From the NCBI GenBank assembly GCA_965230615.1, contig OZ246012.1, forward strand, positions 2,790,001-2,854,000: a DNA stretch of 64,000 bases. Reading direction: 5' to 3'. The position numbers and the translations under genes were made by a program. Source of the DNA: G965230615 sp965230615 (GTDB taxonomy: Bacteria; Pseudomonadota; Gammaproteobacteria; HTCC5015). Each line of letters opens with the position of its first letter. Position 1 is the first letter of the stretch. A model generated the notes under the pieces. It had not been told where the DNA came from and ran no database searches. It saw only the letters and a list, made by a program, of their open reading frames with translations. This document shows positions 53,568 through 62,948 of the stretch, in pieces.

Positions 53568-53645
53568 TCCTAACCCCCTGACTTATTTTTACTTTATCAG
53601 GCTTCGTTCTAATAAACATAAAGCCTAATGTTAAAGCTACTTTTG

Positions 53646-53930
53646 TTAAGCAAATCTTTGCAATAAGGTCAGCACTACCCCACTGTACTTTTCGGCATCG
53701 GCAACCAGACGATTTATTTTTTGATGTCTTTGCTCACTGGACTTCACAATTTTCATTAATTCCGCCAGTTTTTTCACATCAGCAGTTTCTGGAAATAGCT
53801 CCGTAACTTCTTCATCTGTCAGATGTGTTATCGATGAAATTCTTGATGCCAAACGCTTATCTGTAGCAGCAGACGACGCTTCAATTATTGTATCGATTTC
53901 ACTATCAAACTCATCCCAGTCTATTGGCAT
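53646..53930 (-). CDS. Uncharacterised 94-residue protein
   Basis: Short, acidic, fully helical, without signal or membrane segment, so probably cytoplasmic. It contains ASRISSITHLTDEEVTELFP. ATG start, 29 bp after the lipoprotein gene and 78 bp before the membrane-protein gene. I recognise no family. Its place between two envelope proteins of one operon supports it being real. Confidence 0.55.
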   Translation of the reverse strand: MPIDWDEFDSEIDTIIEASSAATDKRLASRISSITHLTDEEVTELFPETADVKKLAELMKIVKSSEQRHQKINRLVADAEKYSGVVLTLLQRFA

Positions 53931-53959
53931 TGCTTTGTCTCCTACTTATATAAATGACC

Positions 53960-54622
53960 TTAAATGGATTCTCGAATTTCTCTCAATATTCGCAAATATC
54001 TACCTGCTCTGGTAGCTCTATCATCTACTTCATTTGCCCTGCCGATTAGTTCCGAAACAGCTTCGTCTGTTTCGTCAACCCATTTTGCTAAATTTGAATC
54101 TGCTGCACCAACCCTATCTAAATATCGATTCCGACTTTCGGTGACTTTGGCTGCTGATAGCAAAAAACTGGTAATGCTATTATTCAGTGCTCTAGCCTGC
54201 GCATACTCCTGACGTATTTTAGCTTCAATGCGCCTCTCTAATTCATCTAATGGCCGGATTAGCTCTAAGCGCTTTTCATTAATTTTTTTCTGTAAGCGCG
54301 GCCCTGTTTTGGTTAAGAACAAAAGACGCTGCTGCTTATCATTTTCACGTACAATAATATCCCAAGCATTTGCAATTTTGCGATCGGTGAAAAATTGGTT
54401 AGCAAACTCTGGCGTCCACTCATTTTCTATAAATTTATCAACCTCATCGCGCTTTTGATCAAAAAATCTTTTCAACAAGGTGATATTGGCATTTTCAATC
54501 GTGGAAATTCGCTTGCCAAGTTCCACAGATAATTCCGGTGCTTCCGGCGGAATGGATACACAACCCGGCAGAATAAGCATAATTACCCATAACAGCGTGA
54601 CAGTTGTTATTTTTTTAAACAT
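53960..54622 (-). CDS. Uncharacterised helical lipoprotein
   Basis: 220 residues from ATG 54622. GGAG lies 8 nt upstream of it, whereas the ATG at 54646 has no site. Lipoprotein signal ending LILPGC with the lipidated Cys near residue 21. The mature part is almost wholly helical and charged (RLELIRPLDELERRIEAKI), ending in ATRAGRYLRILREIRESI. First gene of a three-gene unit of unknown function. Confidence 0.6.
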   Translation of the reverse strand: MFKKITTVTLLWVIMLILPGCVSIPPEAPELSVELGKRISTIENANITLLKRFFDQKRDEVDKFIENEWTPEFANQFFTDRKIANAWDIIVRENDKQQRLLFLTKTGPRLQKKINEKRLELIRPLDELERRIEAKIRQEYAQARALNNSITSFLLSAAKVTESRNRYLDRVGAADSNLAKWVDETDEAVSELIGRANEVDDRATRAGRYLRILREIRESI

Positions 54623-54758
54623 CACAAAATCTCCATTAGTGATCACTAAGGCTTTGGGAATTCTAAACCTTTAGGTTTTTTTAAACCAGCACCTTATTGG
54701 GTAATTTGCTTATCACACTGAGGCACATCTAAACAAATCGCTGAGATGCGTTTATTCT

Positions 54759-55244
54759 CTAGACTTTAATATAGGGCTTGAGTTTATCGAGCAAATCAGG
54801 AAACTGCGCTGCTATACTGCCAACTGTTGCTATTGTGTTATCGGCATAATCAAACCCAGGAGTCACCGCTTCACTGAGCAAAGCATAGTCGCCTCGTAAT
54901 AATCGTGCTGCCTTCCAACTGCCACCATAAACAAGTAATTGTAATTGCTCACCATGGCTAATATCAGATCCCAACACTTTTTCCTGCAACTCACCCTCTG
55001 GTGTAACAATAATATATTGTATTGCTGAACCTAACTGGTGATAATGCAGGATATCAGATTTATTTTTATGTAAATAGCCGATAGGGCTATCATCGGTTAA
55101 CATATAATAAATACTGCTTAACAAATTCCGTTTATCCGCATCACGACAAATAAAATTACCCGAGGCATAGGTGCGCTTATAGTAACCACCTTCTAAGGGA
55201 TGCGCTGACAGCATTAAATGCTTGATAAGATCATGCTTATTCAT
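54759..55244 (-). CDS. DUF985-family cupin
   Basis: 161 residues. Starts with HPLEGGYYKRTYAS and has SSIYYMLTD and KSDILHYHQLGSAIQYIIVT, the DUF985 cupin pattern (EGG(Y/F)(Y/F)xxTY, then SxIYYLL, then (E/D)xxHxxxG). A single small cupin barrel. The sequence of the putative metal site differs slightly from the usual WHxHxG (LHYHQLG here). Function unknown. Confidence 0.85.
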   Translation of the reverse strand: MNKHDLIKHLMLSAHPLEGGYYKRTYASGNFICRDADKRNLLSSIYYMLTDDSPIGYLHKNKSDILHYHQLGSAIQYIIVTPEGELQEKVLGSDISHGEQLQLLVYGGSWKAARLLRGDYALLSEAVTPGFDYADNTIATVGSIAAQFPDLLDKLKPYIKV

Positions 55245-55341
55245 CGCTCAAAATATACCCATTTTTAATACACGCCAAATAACATAGCCGGTGAGTATGC
55301 TTTAACGAGGATACTAGCGCAATGTGATAAAAGCCAGATCT

Positions 55342-57939
55342 TTAGTCATATGTTGCGAAATGTTCTAACAAAGAGCGATGAATAAACATATATCCGCCAC
55401 CGACCTTATGTAAAAAAGCACGTTCCACGCCATGATTTAAAAAAGCGATTAAACGCCATGGCATATACCCATTGATACTCATAAAAAACCGTAATAAATA
55501 ATATTGCAAGCAATAATGGCCACCGATAAACATTCCTGTGACAATTCCAAGCAGGCCAGCTCCAAACAATGCCGCCTCAGTGCCTGCAATAGACCAGCCC
55601 AATACACCGCCACTCACAGCGCCAAAAATCAAACCTTTCATTGCATTTTGCATTGAGCGCCATACACCCTGATTAGGCTGGCGCTGTGTTTGTTTGTCTT
55701 GCGCAATCAAATCAAAGTCTAACGCTTCGAAAGCAATAAAGCTTAATGCCATCAATAAACCAATTAAAAAGCCTGTATTGACATTAACAACCAAAGCTAT
55801 ACCAATACCCAATAAGCTACCAACAAAAATAGACTTGCTTAGTTTCTTTAAACAACCTGCTTTCAATCTTGACCAGTTAAGGCGCAACCTAGTCACGGGC
55901 CTAACCTCATCACCATAACCTAACAAACCCGCAACAAGTCCGCCGAAAAAGCCAAAGCCTATACCAACAGCACCACTTAATAACCAACCTACATAACCAC
56001 TGCCAAAAATCATAACCAAGCAGCCTACCATTAGGCCTATCAAGACTACAGAGCCAGTGCTGACTATTTTTTGCTGCGTCAAAGACTGTAAAAATTCTGG
56101 CTGCATCCACTCAAGATAAAGTACTGTCTGGTTTTGACGCAGCAGCGTTTTAGCTAACCATGCCAGACTTTTTTGTGTTCTACTTTTGGTAAATGACTGC
56201 TTAACCTGCCGCCGGGCAAACATCGCCTCAGTATAACGATAAAATAAATGCTGACGCCTATCCTCAGCTGAACAACGGTAAGCCGGCTCATCCACAACAC
56301 CATATTGATAAGCTAATATGGCAATACTCAACATTAACGGTGTTGTCAATATTGGCCAAAGCCCTTTATCCAAGCTCAGCACCTTATGTAAGCCTGCAAC
56401 CGATTCACCTGCATTCTCTAAGTATTGCGCTATCTGCTGTTGCTGCAAAGGCTTTATTGCAACAGCAGCTGTTAACTCTAATGCTGTTGTTAGCGCGGCA
56501 TAATCAGCAATACGGCTACATACTGCTATTGGCAAATGACTGTGTGTTTGCCTGAAGTGATTAATGGCAGCAACACAAGCATCACGTTTACTCGCGGCAA
56601 CTTCATCTAGGCCGTCGAGCAACACTATAACGCCTTGCTCAAGCAAGCGCTGTGCCCATAACGGCGGTATATCATAGCGCTGATCAAGCTCACTCAGAAT
56701 CCATGTGGCCAAATCCTGTTCTACGATTGCCCAACTCGATAAATGTAATACTAATGGTGCGAGCTGCTGTTTATCTTGTTGCGCCTTATCATAGAGCTGC
56801 TTTGCCAATTCTAATAGCAATGTTGTTTTGCCTGCACCGGGCTCACCTAGAATCAACATTGCTTGATTCAAGCCATTGAAAACATCCAGAATATTATCGC
56901 CAGCAATCTCGTGCTCAAGCAATGACGCTCGCTGCCTGAGTGTAAGCTGACAGCACAGATGCTTTTCCAAACCACATTTAAGCAAAAGATTATTGTGCAA
57001 AGATTGTTGTAACACATCTTCCAGCCAATATTGTTTGACACCTTGCAATAAAACACTCCGTTCATTGCCAATATCAGCGATAGGCTGCAAACACTTATTT
57101 TCGCTTTGCACTAAAGGCACATTAACAGGTGTTGCTTGTTTTATATGCAAGACCTGCGCACTTAATTGCGGCTCAGGTTGTATATCCAGCTGCTGTTGCA
57201 AGATATTTGCAAAGCGTTCATAGTGCTGTACTGCACCTACCTTGTCCCCTAAGGTAAGTAAGGTTTCGATAATCAAGGTATTCGCTGCATTATCACAGCA
57301 GTCTAGCTGTAATATTTTCTTGGCAATATTAATTGCTGCAAACTTATCATCATGCGCAATAGCCAGTTGCTGTTGGCTATATAACCGCTTGATCAGCTCA
57401 TCGGCAAAGCTAACTCGTGCTACATGCAGCCAATCATTAAAGTCCTCTGCTTTGGTGTCCAAGCCATGTAGCAATGGTTTATTGAGCGTGATATCTGCCT
57501 GCGCAAGCGCTTGCCAGTCACTGGTAAAGACTTGTTGCTTTAATGTGGTAACATCACTCCATACTTTATTGATATCCAAACCAATACTTAAACGATCGAC
57601 CAACAGTATTTCTTTATTAATGGGGTCAAAACACTTGCGAATCTGACTAACTGCTTGCCGTAATGATGTTCTTGCTTTTTCTTCACTGACATCACCCCAC
57701 AGCAAACCTGCAATTTTCTGCCTGCTAACTTTATGACCAGCATTTAGCACCAGATAAGCGATCAAAGCACAGGCTTTGGCACCATGCACAACAACTGGCT
57801 GGCCATCACGCGTCTGTAGACGAAAGCTATCGAGCAGATAGGCATAAACCTCATAGCCATTCGATGCTTCACCATTCGATACTTCATAGGCTACGTCAGA
57901 AAACTCTGTAGTGCGGGCAGCTGTGCTTGTTTTGTGCAT
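55342..57939 (-). CDS. SARP/BTAD-NACHT-membrane fusion protein
   Basis: 865 residues. In order: an OmpR-type winged helix plus BTAD domain, as in AfsR/SARP regulators (about 32-265; ALIAYLVLNAGHKVSRQKIAGL, RTSLRQAVSQIRKCFD). A NACHT NTPase follows (about 355-545) with Walker A GEPGAGKTT at 366 and Walker B VIVLLDGLDEVA at 437-448. Then comes a helical region, several membrane segments (about 628-675, 703-740, 765-815) and a terminal NACHT-associated motif GGGYMFIHRSLLEHFA. The layout suggests an intracellular sensor that oligomerises on ATP and acts at the membrane, with a DNA-binding head. NACHT proteins include anti-phage and signalling types. No partner gene is adjacent. Weak ribosome-binding site. 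Confidence 0.8.
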   Translation of the reverse strand: MHKTSTAARTTEFSDVAYEVSNGEASNGYEVYAYLLDSFRLQTRDGQPVVVHGAKACALIAYLVLNAGHKVSRQKIAGLLWGDVSEEKARTSLRQAVSQIRKCFDPINKEILLVDRLSIGLDINKVWSDVTTLKQQVFTSDWQALAQADITLNKPLLHGLDTKAEDFNDWLHVARVSFADELIKRLYSQQQLAIAHDDKFAAINIAKKILQLDCCDNAANTLIIETLLTLGDKVGAVQHYERFANILQQQLDIQPEPQLSAQVLHIKQATPVNVPLVQSENKCLQPIADIGNERSVLLQGVKQYWLEDVLQQSLHNNLLLKCGLEKHLCCQLTLRQRASLLEHEIAGDNILDVFNGLNQAMLILGEPGAGKTTLLLELAKQLYDKAQQDKQQLAPLVLHLSSWAIVEQDLATWILSELDQRYDIPPLWAQRLLEQGVIVLLDGLDEVAASKRDACVAAINHFRQTHSHLPIAVCSRIADYAALTTALELTAAVAIKPLQQQQIAQYLENAGESVAGLHKVLSLDKGLWPILTTPLMLSIAILAYQYGVVDEPAYRCSAEDRRQHLFYRYTEAMFARRQVKQSFTKSRTQKSLAWLAKTLLRQNQTVLYLEWMQPEFLQSLTQQKIVSTGSVVLIGLMVGCLVMIFGSGYVGWLLSGAVGIGFGFFGGLVAGLLGYGDEVRPVTRLRLNWSRLKAGCLKKLSKSIFVGSLLGIGIALVVNVNTGFLIGLLMALSFIAFEALDFDLIAQDKQTQRQPNQGVWRSMQNAMKGLIFGAVSGGVLGWSIAGTEAALFGAGLLGIVTGMFIGGHYCLQYYLLRFFMSINGYMPWRLIAFLNHGVERAFLHKVGGGYMFIHRSLLEHFATYD

Positions 57940-58337
57940 CTGGCTTTAGCAATATATCCAATGGGTGTGATTTGTATAACAAGGTTGAGTCTGCTTTAGT
58001 CGCAAGCAATATTACTCACCCTGTCAGGGTCTTAAGTAATGTCCACAATAGCATAATTGACTTTTACCCTAACAACATCATACTAAAGGGGGAGGCAGAA
58101 ATATGTTTTCGCGAACGAATTCACGTTTTTGATACAGAGCAGCATTAAAATCGACTTAATATGGTGACCACACGCTTGTCATCAAAGTATGCTACTTTAC
58201 CTTAATAAGCTGTTTTCGCTACAATATCGTATTAAGTTATTTTGGGCTTGATAGATACTCTCTCTACAGCACCGACTTTTCAGGTGTTGGTTAGCAACAT
58301 AATATTTATTCTAAATTAAATTGAGGAAGATAATCAC
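57940..58337. other. Divergent spacer between the NACHT gene and a lipoprotein gene
   Basis: 398 bp. A good Shine-Dalgarno (GAGGA, about 10 nt before the ATG at 58338) serves the plus-strand lipoprotein. No clear promoter, operator or gene was recognised. A 73-codon open frame at 57927-58148 overlapping the start of the NACHT gene has nothing to support it. Confidence 0.45.
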
Positions 58338-59417
58338 ATGGGCTACACCTTATTTTATTCGCGGTTACTCACCAAAGCTTTTACTGCTTTGACCCTGTTG
58401 ACCTTAGCGGCTTGCAGTAGCAGCGGCGGTGATGGGGCATTAGATGACATAGGCAGTGATGATAGCAATGGCTTTAGCAGCAATGTAAGTTACACAGGCA
58501 GCACTGAACCAGCAGATATTAATCAAACCAATGCAGGCCCACTTTCCGGCGGCTTTCTTGCTAGCGATGATAACTTAACCGTTTTATTTTCCGCTAATGC
58601 AAACGATAACAGCAACAAGGCTAAAACTATCGCCAATGGTGACAGCGCAAAAATTATTGGTTTTATTAAGAACCAGTTATTGCCATTGTCACTAGCTCAA
58701 ATTCAAGGCGACAGCAATAGACGCCAAATTGCCATGACAACTATTAATGAAACTGTTGGTTGCGATACTGGCAGTATCAGTTTATCCGGCGAGTTGGATG
58801 ATAACTTTTTAGGCACTTTAACACTTACCTTTAATAACTGTGCTATAGACGGTTTTACATCACAGGGTGGCATTTCTTTTCGCGTTGACAGCTTCGACTC
58901 GAACAGAGAAGAAATCATTGATGCAACATTTTTAATCCAAGAGCTTACGATTCAAGATGCTCTCGGCACTACTGTTATTGGCGGTAGTATTAGATTACAG
59001 ACTTTATTCAGCACGAATACTGAGCGCTTAACGTTAAACATCAATATTAATGATCAAACCAATAGTGAACAGTTCATGCTGGAAAATATTATATTTACCA
59101 CCACTTACGATAACATTGACTTTCCCAGCAACCTGACTGAAGCGATCAGTGGGCGCTTTTTTGATTCTACCGAAGGTTATGTGGATATAGAAACCATTGT
59201 ACCTTTTAGCTATAGCAGCACTTTTATTGATAACCCGGATAGCGGTGGTGAGCTGATACTCACAGGCGAAAATAACAAACGTATCCGAATTATTGCTAAT
59301 CCAGACAATACGGTTACTGTAGAGCTCGATCTAGATGCTGATGGTACATTCGAAATTTCAGCTGACTCTCTGCCTTGGGAAGACCTGGAAGTTGAAGATG
59401 GTTCCAGCTTTATTTAG
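58338..59417 (+). CDS. Uncharacterised outer-envelope lipoprotein
   Basis: 359 residues. Lipoprotein signal ending LTLAAC with lipidated Cys near residue 26, followed by a Ser/Gly/Asp-rich linker (SSSGGDGALDDIGSDDSNG). The mature part is predicted beta-rich, with acidic loops (DLDADGTFEIS) and one further Cys pair (GCDTGSI and NNCAID). No domain recognised. Single gene between a long leader and a strong terminator. Confidence 0.7.
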   Translation: MGYTLFYSRLLTKAFTALTLLTLAACSSSGGDGALDDIGSDDSNGFSSNVSYTGSTEPADINQTNAGPLSGGFLASDDNLTVLFSANANDNSNKAKTIANGDSAKIIGFIKNQLLPLSLAQIQGDSNRRQIAMTTINETVGCDTGSISLSGELDDNFLGTLTLTFNNCAIDGFTSQGGISFRVDSFDSNREEIIDATFLIQELTIQDALGTTVIGGSIRLQTLFSTNTERLTLNININDQTNSEQFMLENIIFTTTYDNIDFPSNLTEAISGRFFDSTEGYVDIETIVPFSYSSTFIDNPDSGGELILTGENNKRIRIIANPDNTVTVELDLDADGTFEISADSLPWEDLEVEDGSSFI

Positions 59418-59430
59418 GTAATAACAACTG

Positions 59431-59465
59431 CTGCCCTGCTTTTGCTAAAGCAGGGCAGCTTTTAC
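59431..59465 (+). terminator. Rho-independent terminator of the lipoprotein gene
   Basis: A 12-bp stem CTGCCCTGCTTT (59431-59442) with AAAGCAGGGCAG (59447-59458), 4-nt loop, followed by CTTTTAC. It lies between convergent genes and may also act for the SDR gene. Confidence 0.9.
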
Positions 59466-59491
59466 TTGTCTAAGGTGAGCTTAAACTGGCT

Positions 59492-60259
59492 CTACATCAT
59501 CGAGCGATCAACAGACAAAGCGCCCCAAGCCTGACACACCGGCATAACCTCAAGGGTGTTGATATTAATATGGCCGGGCACCGTACTTACCCAATAAATA
59601 ATATCTGCTATATCACCCGCAAGTAGCGGCTGTGTATTTTCATACACTTTGCTAGCACTGGCATTGTCATTTTTAAAACGCACATTGGAAAAATTGGTTT
59701 CTGCCAAGCCAGGATCAATATTGGTCACACGGATATTTTTACCTAATAAGTCAGCACGCAAGCCTCTTGAGAACTGCTGCACAAATGCTTTACTGGCACC
59801 ATAAACATTACCACCTGGGTATGGCCAGCTACCGGCAATCGAGCCAATATTGATAATATGTCCAGCGTTACGAGCCACCATAGTAGGTAATATATAGCGC
59901 GTGATTCTTATCAATCCTTTGATATTAGTATCAACCATATCTTCCCAGTCATCGAGATCTGTTGCATAAGCAGGCTCTAAGCCAAGTGCTTTACCCGCAT
60001 TATTAATAAGTATATCAATGGCTTTATTTTCAATACCTTGAATAAACTGTTGTAGGCTCTGCTGACTGGCCATATCGACTGCGGCAATATCGACTGCACA
60101 ACAGGTTTCTAATTGCTTTTTAAGCGCCTCTAATTTGTCCATTCGTCTGGCAACTAATATTAGTCTGGCATCTGTACCTGCATAAGCCTTGGCAAACTTT
60201 TCAGCACTGGCTTGACCAAAACCTGATGATGCACCTGTTATTAAAACAGTCTTTGTCAT
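59492..60259 (-). CDS. Short-chain dehydrogenase/reductase (YdfG-like)
   Basis: 255 residues from ATG 60259, with GAGGG 5-8 nt upstream. An ATG six codons earlier lacks a site. Classical SDR: NAD(P) motif TGASSGFG, NNAG, catalytic Ser in IGSIAGSWPY and Y-x-x-x-K (YGASKAF). The whole sequence, including GLAETNFSNVRFKND and IADIIYWVSTVPGHININTL, is close to YdfG (3-hydroxy acid/serine dehydrogenase, NADP). Substrate here not proven. Confidence 0.9.
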   Translation of the reverse strand: MTKTVLITGASSGFGQASAEKFAKAYAGTDARLILVARRMDKLEALKKQLETCCAVDIAAVDMASQQSLQQFIQGIENKAIDILINNAGKALGLEPAYATDLDDWEDMVDTNIKGLIRITRYILPTMVARNAGHIINIGSIAGSWPYPGGNVYGASKAFVQQFSRGLRADLLGKNIRVTNIDPGLAETNFSNVRFKNDNASASKVYENTQPLLAGDIADIIYWVSTVPGHININTLEVMPVCQAWGALSVDRSMM

Positions 60260-60528
60260 ATTTCCCTCATTACTCATCTAATATATTAATATTCGATATG
60301 CTACAAACACCAAGCAACACTTGCTGTGAACCCATTATTCTATCATGAGTAACAACACGCATTATTATATAGCCTAGACCGATATAAAAATTATTCTTTT
60401 TTTATATCAACCATCGCGAACTCATTGATACGCTGAGACTCAATAAATACCATACAATCGACTGACATGATATTTGAGATTTTTTGACATTTGTTACTAC
60501 AATATATCTATTAACAGAGGAGATAATC

Positions 60529-61314
60529 ATGCGCTGTCATGAAATAGATTATAAAATTATTGGTGAAAGCATGCAGATGGTAGAAGTTGAACTGGATCCG
60601 GGCGAAACCGTTATCGCTGAAGCAGGCGCTATGAATTATATCGAAGATGGCATCAGCTTCGAAGCCAAAATGGGTGATGGCTCAGACCCCGATCAAGGTT
60701 TTATGGGCAAACTCTTTAGTGCTGGCAAACGCATGATTACTGGTGAATCGTTGTTTATGACGCATTTTACTAACCATGGCCAAGGTAAGCGGCATGCTGC
60801 CTTTGCAGCGCCTTTTCCAGGCACTATTGTTGCGATCGACATGGCACAAATACCTGAGTTGATCTGCCAAAAAGACTCATTCTTATGTGCAGCTCTGGGT
60901 ACAAAAATTGATATTGCATTGAATAAACGCCTAGGCAGTGGTCTGTTAGGCGGGGAAGGCTTTATTCTGGAAAAGCTCCAGGGCGATGGCATGGCATTTA
61001 TTCATGCTGGCGGCACTGTTATTGAAAGGGAACTCAAAGGTGAAACATTAAAGCTTGATACAGGTTGCCTGGCCGCCTTTAGTGCGGGCATTGAGTACGA
61101 TATTCAAATGGTTAAGGGTTTAAAGAGTATGTTCTTTGGCGGCGAAGGTTTATTTTTAGCTACACTGCGTGGTCATGGCAAGGTATGGATTCAAAGTTTG
61201 CCTTTTTCACGCTTAGCAGACCGCGTTATTGAACATGCACCTTCTGCAGGTGGTAGCGGCCAGGGTGAAGGTTCTGTGTTAGGTGGCATTGGCCGAATGC
61301 TCGATGGCGACTAA
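60529..61314 (+). CDS. AIM24/TIGR00266 family protein
   Basis: 261 residues from ATG 60529 (AGAGGAG 9 nt upstream). The frame is open 15 codons further upstream without a site. Beta-rich fold with ELDPGETVIAEAGAMNYIED, then ESLFMTHFTNHG, LLGGEGFILEKLQGDG and MFFGGEGLFLATLRGHGKVW, the GGEG-repeat signature of the family. Function unknown. Related to mitochondrial AIM24. Confidence 0.92.
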   Translation: MRCHEIDYKIIGESMQMVEVELDPGETVIAEAGAMNYIEDGISFEAKMGDGSDPDQGFMGKLFSAGKRMITGESLFMTHFTNHGQGKRHAAFAAPFPGTIVAIDMAQIPELICQKDSFLCAALGTKIDIALNKRLGSGLLGGEGFILEKLQGDGMAFIHAGGTVIERELKGETLKLDTGCLAAFSAGIEYDIQMVKGLKSMFFGGEGLFLATLRGHGKVWIQSLPFSRLADRVIEHAPSAGGSGQGEGSVLGGIGRMLDGD

Positions 61315-61349
61315 GCGAATGTTATCGCCGTAAAAATCGGATTTTAATC

Positions 61350-61389
61350 GCTATGTTGCTTATCAACTAGCACTGATAAGCAACGTAGC
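61350..61389. repeat. Long hairpin between convergent genes
   Basis: GCTATGTTGCTTATCA (61350-61365) pairs with TGATAAGCAACGTAGC (61374-61389), a 16-bp stem with one T-G wobble and an 8-nt loop. No T run follows on either strand. Probably a transcript-end structure for the AIM24 and lipoprotein genes. Confidence 0.5.
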
Positions 61390-61440
61390 TTAGGAACACC
61401 GTAACAGCTGCAGAATAATATCAACTGACTGATGATGACA

Positions 61441-62235
61441 TTAATAAAGATCATACTCTTTCAGTAAAACATAATTTTCCCCTTTATCTAAGCACGTTAA
61501 TAAAAAAAGGCGAATCGCAAAATAGCTACCTTCTGTTGAGTGCTCATGCAAACTCAGCAATACATCCTGCAAACCATCATTATTAAAATCTGCAGCCGCG
61601 ACTGCTTGTAATTCATGCCTGGCAGCCTCTGAATAGTAATAGGCATGGTATTGATCTATGACTTCGACTTTATCAATATTATTAATATCACCCCAAGCTT
61701 GCTGCTTATTATCTTTGTTTAATTTGTCACGCTCAGCACTTGATACTTGTAACGCCATTTGTTCCGGCAATTGCTTGGGCAGATCAGCATTAAACTGCAA
61801 GGTTTGCAAATACGTTGTGTTGGCGGGTTTGGCTTGCACAATTGCAGCTGCTGCTCTACACATCGCAATAATTTCCATAAAAGCATTACGCTCATGCTCT
61901 CTTACCGGTTCTGCTTGCTGATCTACAATTGCCAGATAATCCTGGCAATTATTGACTTCAAATACCGACCGATCTGCCTGGCTCTCTTGCCTAGATAATA
62001 ATGTAAACGTCGCATACCAAGGCGCACTCATTGCAGACTGGATGCTAGTTTGCGTGGTAAGCTCACTCGATATTTCCAACAGTTCATTTAATTTAAAGCC
62101 CGGCAAGATCACTAGCGGCAATGGTGCCGACTCAGATGTTGAGACTGGCTGAGAGGTGACGGTCTCATCAGTTTGCTGGCACGCCAGTAAAGCAGATACT
62201 ACCAACAATAGAATTATTTTATGGTTTAATATCAT
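61441..62235 (-). CDS. Uncharacterised lipoprotein
   Basis: 264 residues. Lipoprotein signal ending SALLAC, Cys at residue 19. Thr/Ser-rich linker, then a mixed domain with three Cys (NNCQDY, AMCRAA, LTCLDK) and, near the end, AADFNNDGLQDVLLSL, a calcium-binding FG-GAP-like turn. Its start is 10 bp after the stop of the lysozyme gene, so the two are co-transcribed. Function unknown. Cognate immunity for the lysozyme is one possibility (see findings). Confidence 0.68.
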   Translation of the reverse strand: MILNHKIILLLVVSALLACQQTDETVTSQPVSTSESAPLPLVILPGFKLNELLEISSELTTQTSIQSAMSAPWYATFTLLSRQESQADRSVFEVNNCQDYLAIVDQQAEPVREHERNAFMEIIAMCRAAAAIVQAKPANTTYLQTLQFNADLPKQLPEQMALQVSSAERDKLNKDNKQQAWGDINNIDKVEVIDQYHAYYYSEAARHELQAVAAADFNNDGLQDVLLSLHEHSTEGSYFAIRLFLLTCLDKGENYVLLKEYDLY

Positions 62236-62245
62236 AGCTTAGCCA

Positions 62246-62830
62246 TTATTTAGCTGCCTTTTTAGCATCAGCTGCTGCTGTTTCAAGCAGCTCCTTTACA
62301 TAACTGTTACGTGCCGCAGAAATAGGCGACTTACGATTGGATTGTTTAGCCGCTTCTGCCCAATCTTTATCTGCAATGGCTTTATTAAATGAAGGCCATT
62401 TGTTTTTAAGATTTGTCATACCTAAATTAAAAATCATATCAAATAATGCCAACTTCACATTTTCCGGAAAGTCATCAAACCCTGAGTATATTTTCTTTAA
62501 CTCTGTATGAAAACTATCAATATGTTTATTCGTCAACTTATCGATTTCAACAGCTGATAATGTCAGCTTTGTATATTTTTTATAATAGCTCGCTATTCGG
62601 TTTTTTGTCTGTTTTTTAACCTTCTCATAATCCGTTTTGATTTCATCAGCGCTTGCTTTCGTTTTTTTAGCATTCGTAAAAGGTATTTTTTGCGCATCTG
62701 CCAATGTTGCGAGTAAATGCCCTATCCCGACAGTTACATATCCTTTAGAATCCAGATACATATGCGCTATAGAGCCTTCATATAACTCAAGCTTCGTCCT
62801 GAGCTTTTTTTTAATTGTTTCACTTAACAT
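62246..62830 (-). CDS. T4-lysozyme-type muramidase (GH24), no signal peptide
   Basis: 194 residues. The N-terminus reads LELYEGSIAHMYLDSKGY, then TVGIGHLL. Glu18, Asp27 and Thr33 fall at the spacing of the T4 lysozyme triad (E11, D20, T26), so it is probably active. C-terminal part (VKLALFDMIFNLGMTNLKNK) matches the second lobe. Lys-rich C-terminus. No signal peptide or membrane segment and no holin, spanin or other phage gene nearby. GAGGTGAAAT gives a good ribosome-binding site. Confidence 0.85.
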   Translation of the reverse strand: MLSETIKKKLRTKLELYEGSIAHMYLDSKGYVTVGIGHLLATLADAQKIPFTNAKKTKASADEIKTDYEKVKKQTKNRIASYYKKYTKLTLSAVEIDKLTNKHIDSFHTELKKIYSGFDDFPENVKLALFDMIFNLGMTNLKNKWPSFNKAIADKDWAEAAKQSNRKSPISAARNSYVKELLETAAADAKKAAK

Positions 62831-62948
62831 ATTTCACCTCGATTCGTTAAAGTGGATACCCTAGCTTTTTACTGAAGAAAAAATAACAGCTGCAGCACAG
62901 TTTTTATGATCAACGGTCATAATGGCGATTGCTTAATATAAAATGACA

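Noticed and set aside
62246..62830. The lysozyme as part of a prophage
   Set aside because: No integrase, terminase, capsid, holin or tail gene in the flanking 10 kb. Neighbours are ordinary chromosomal genes.
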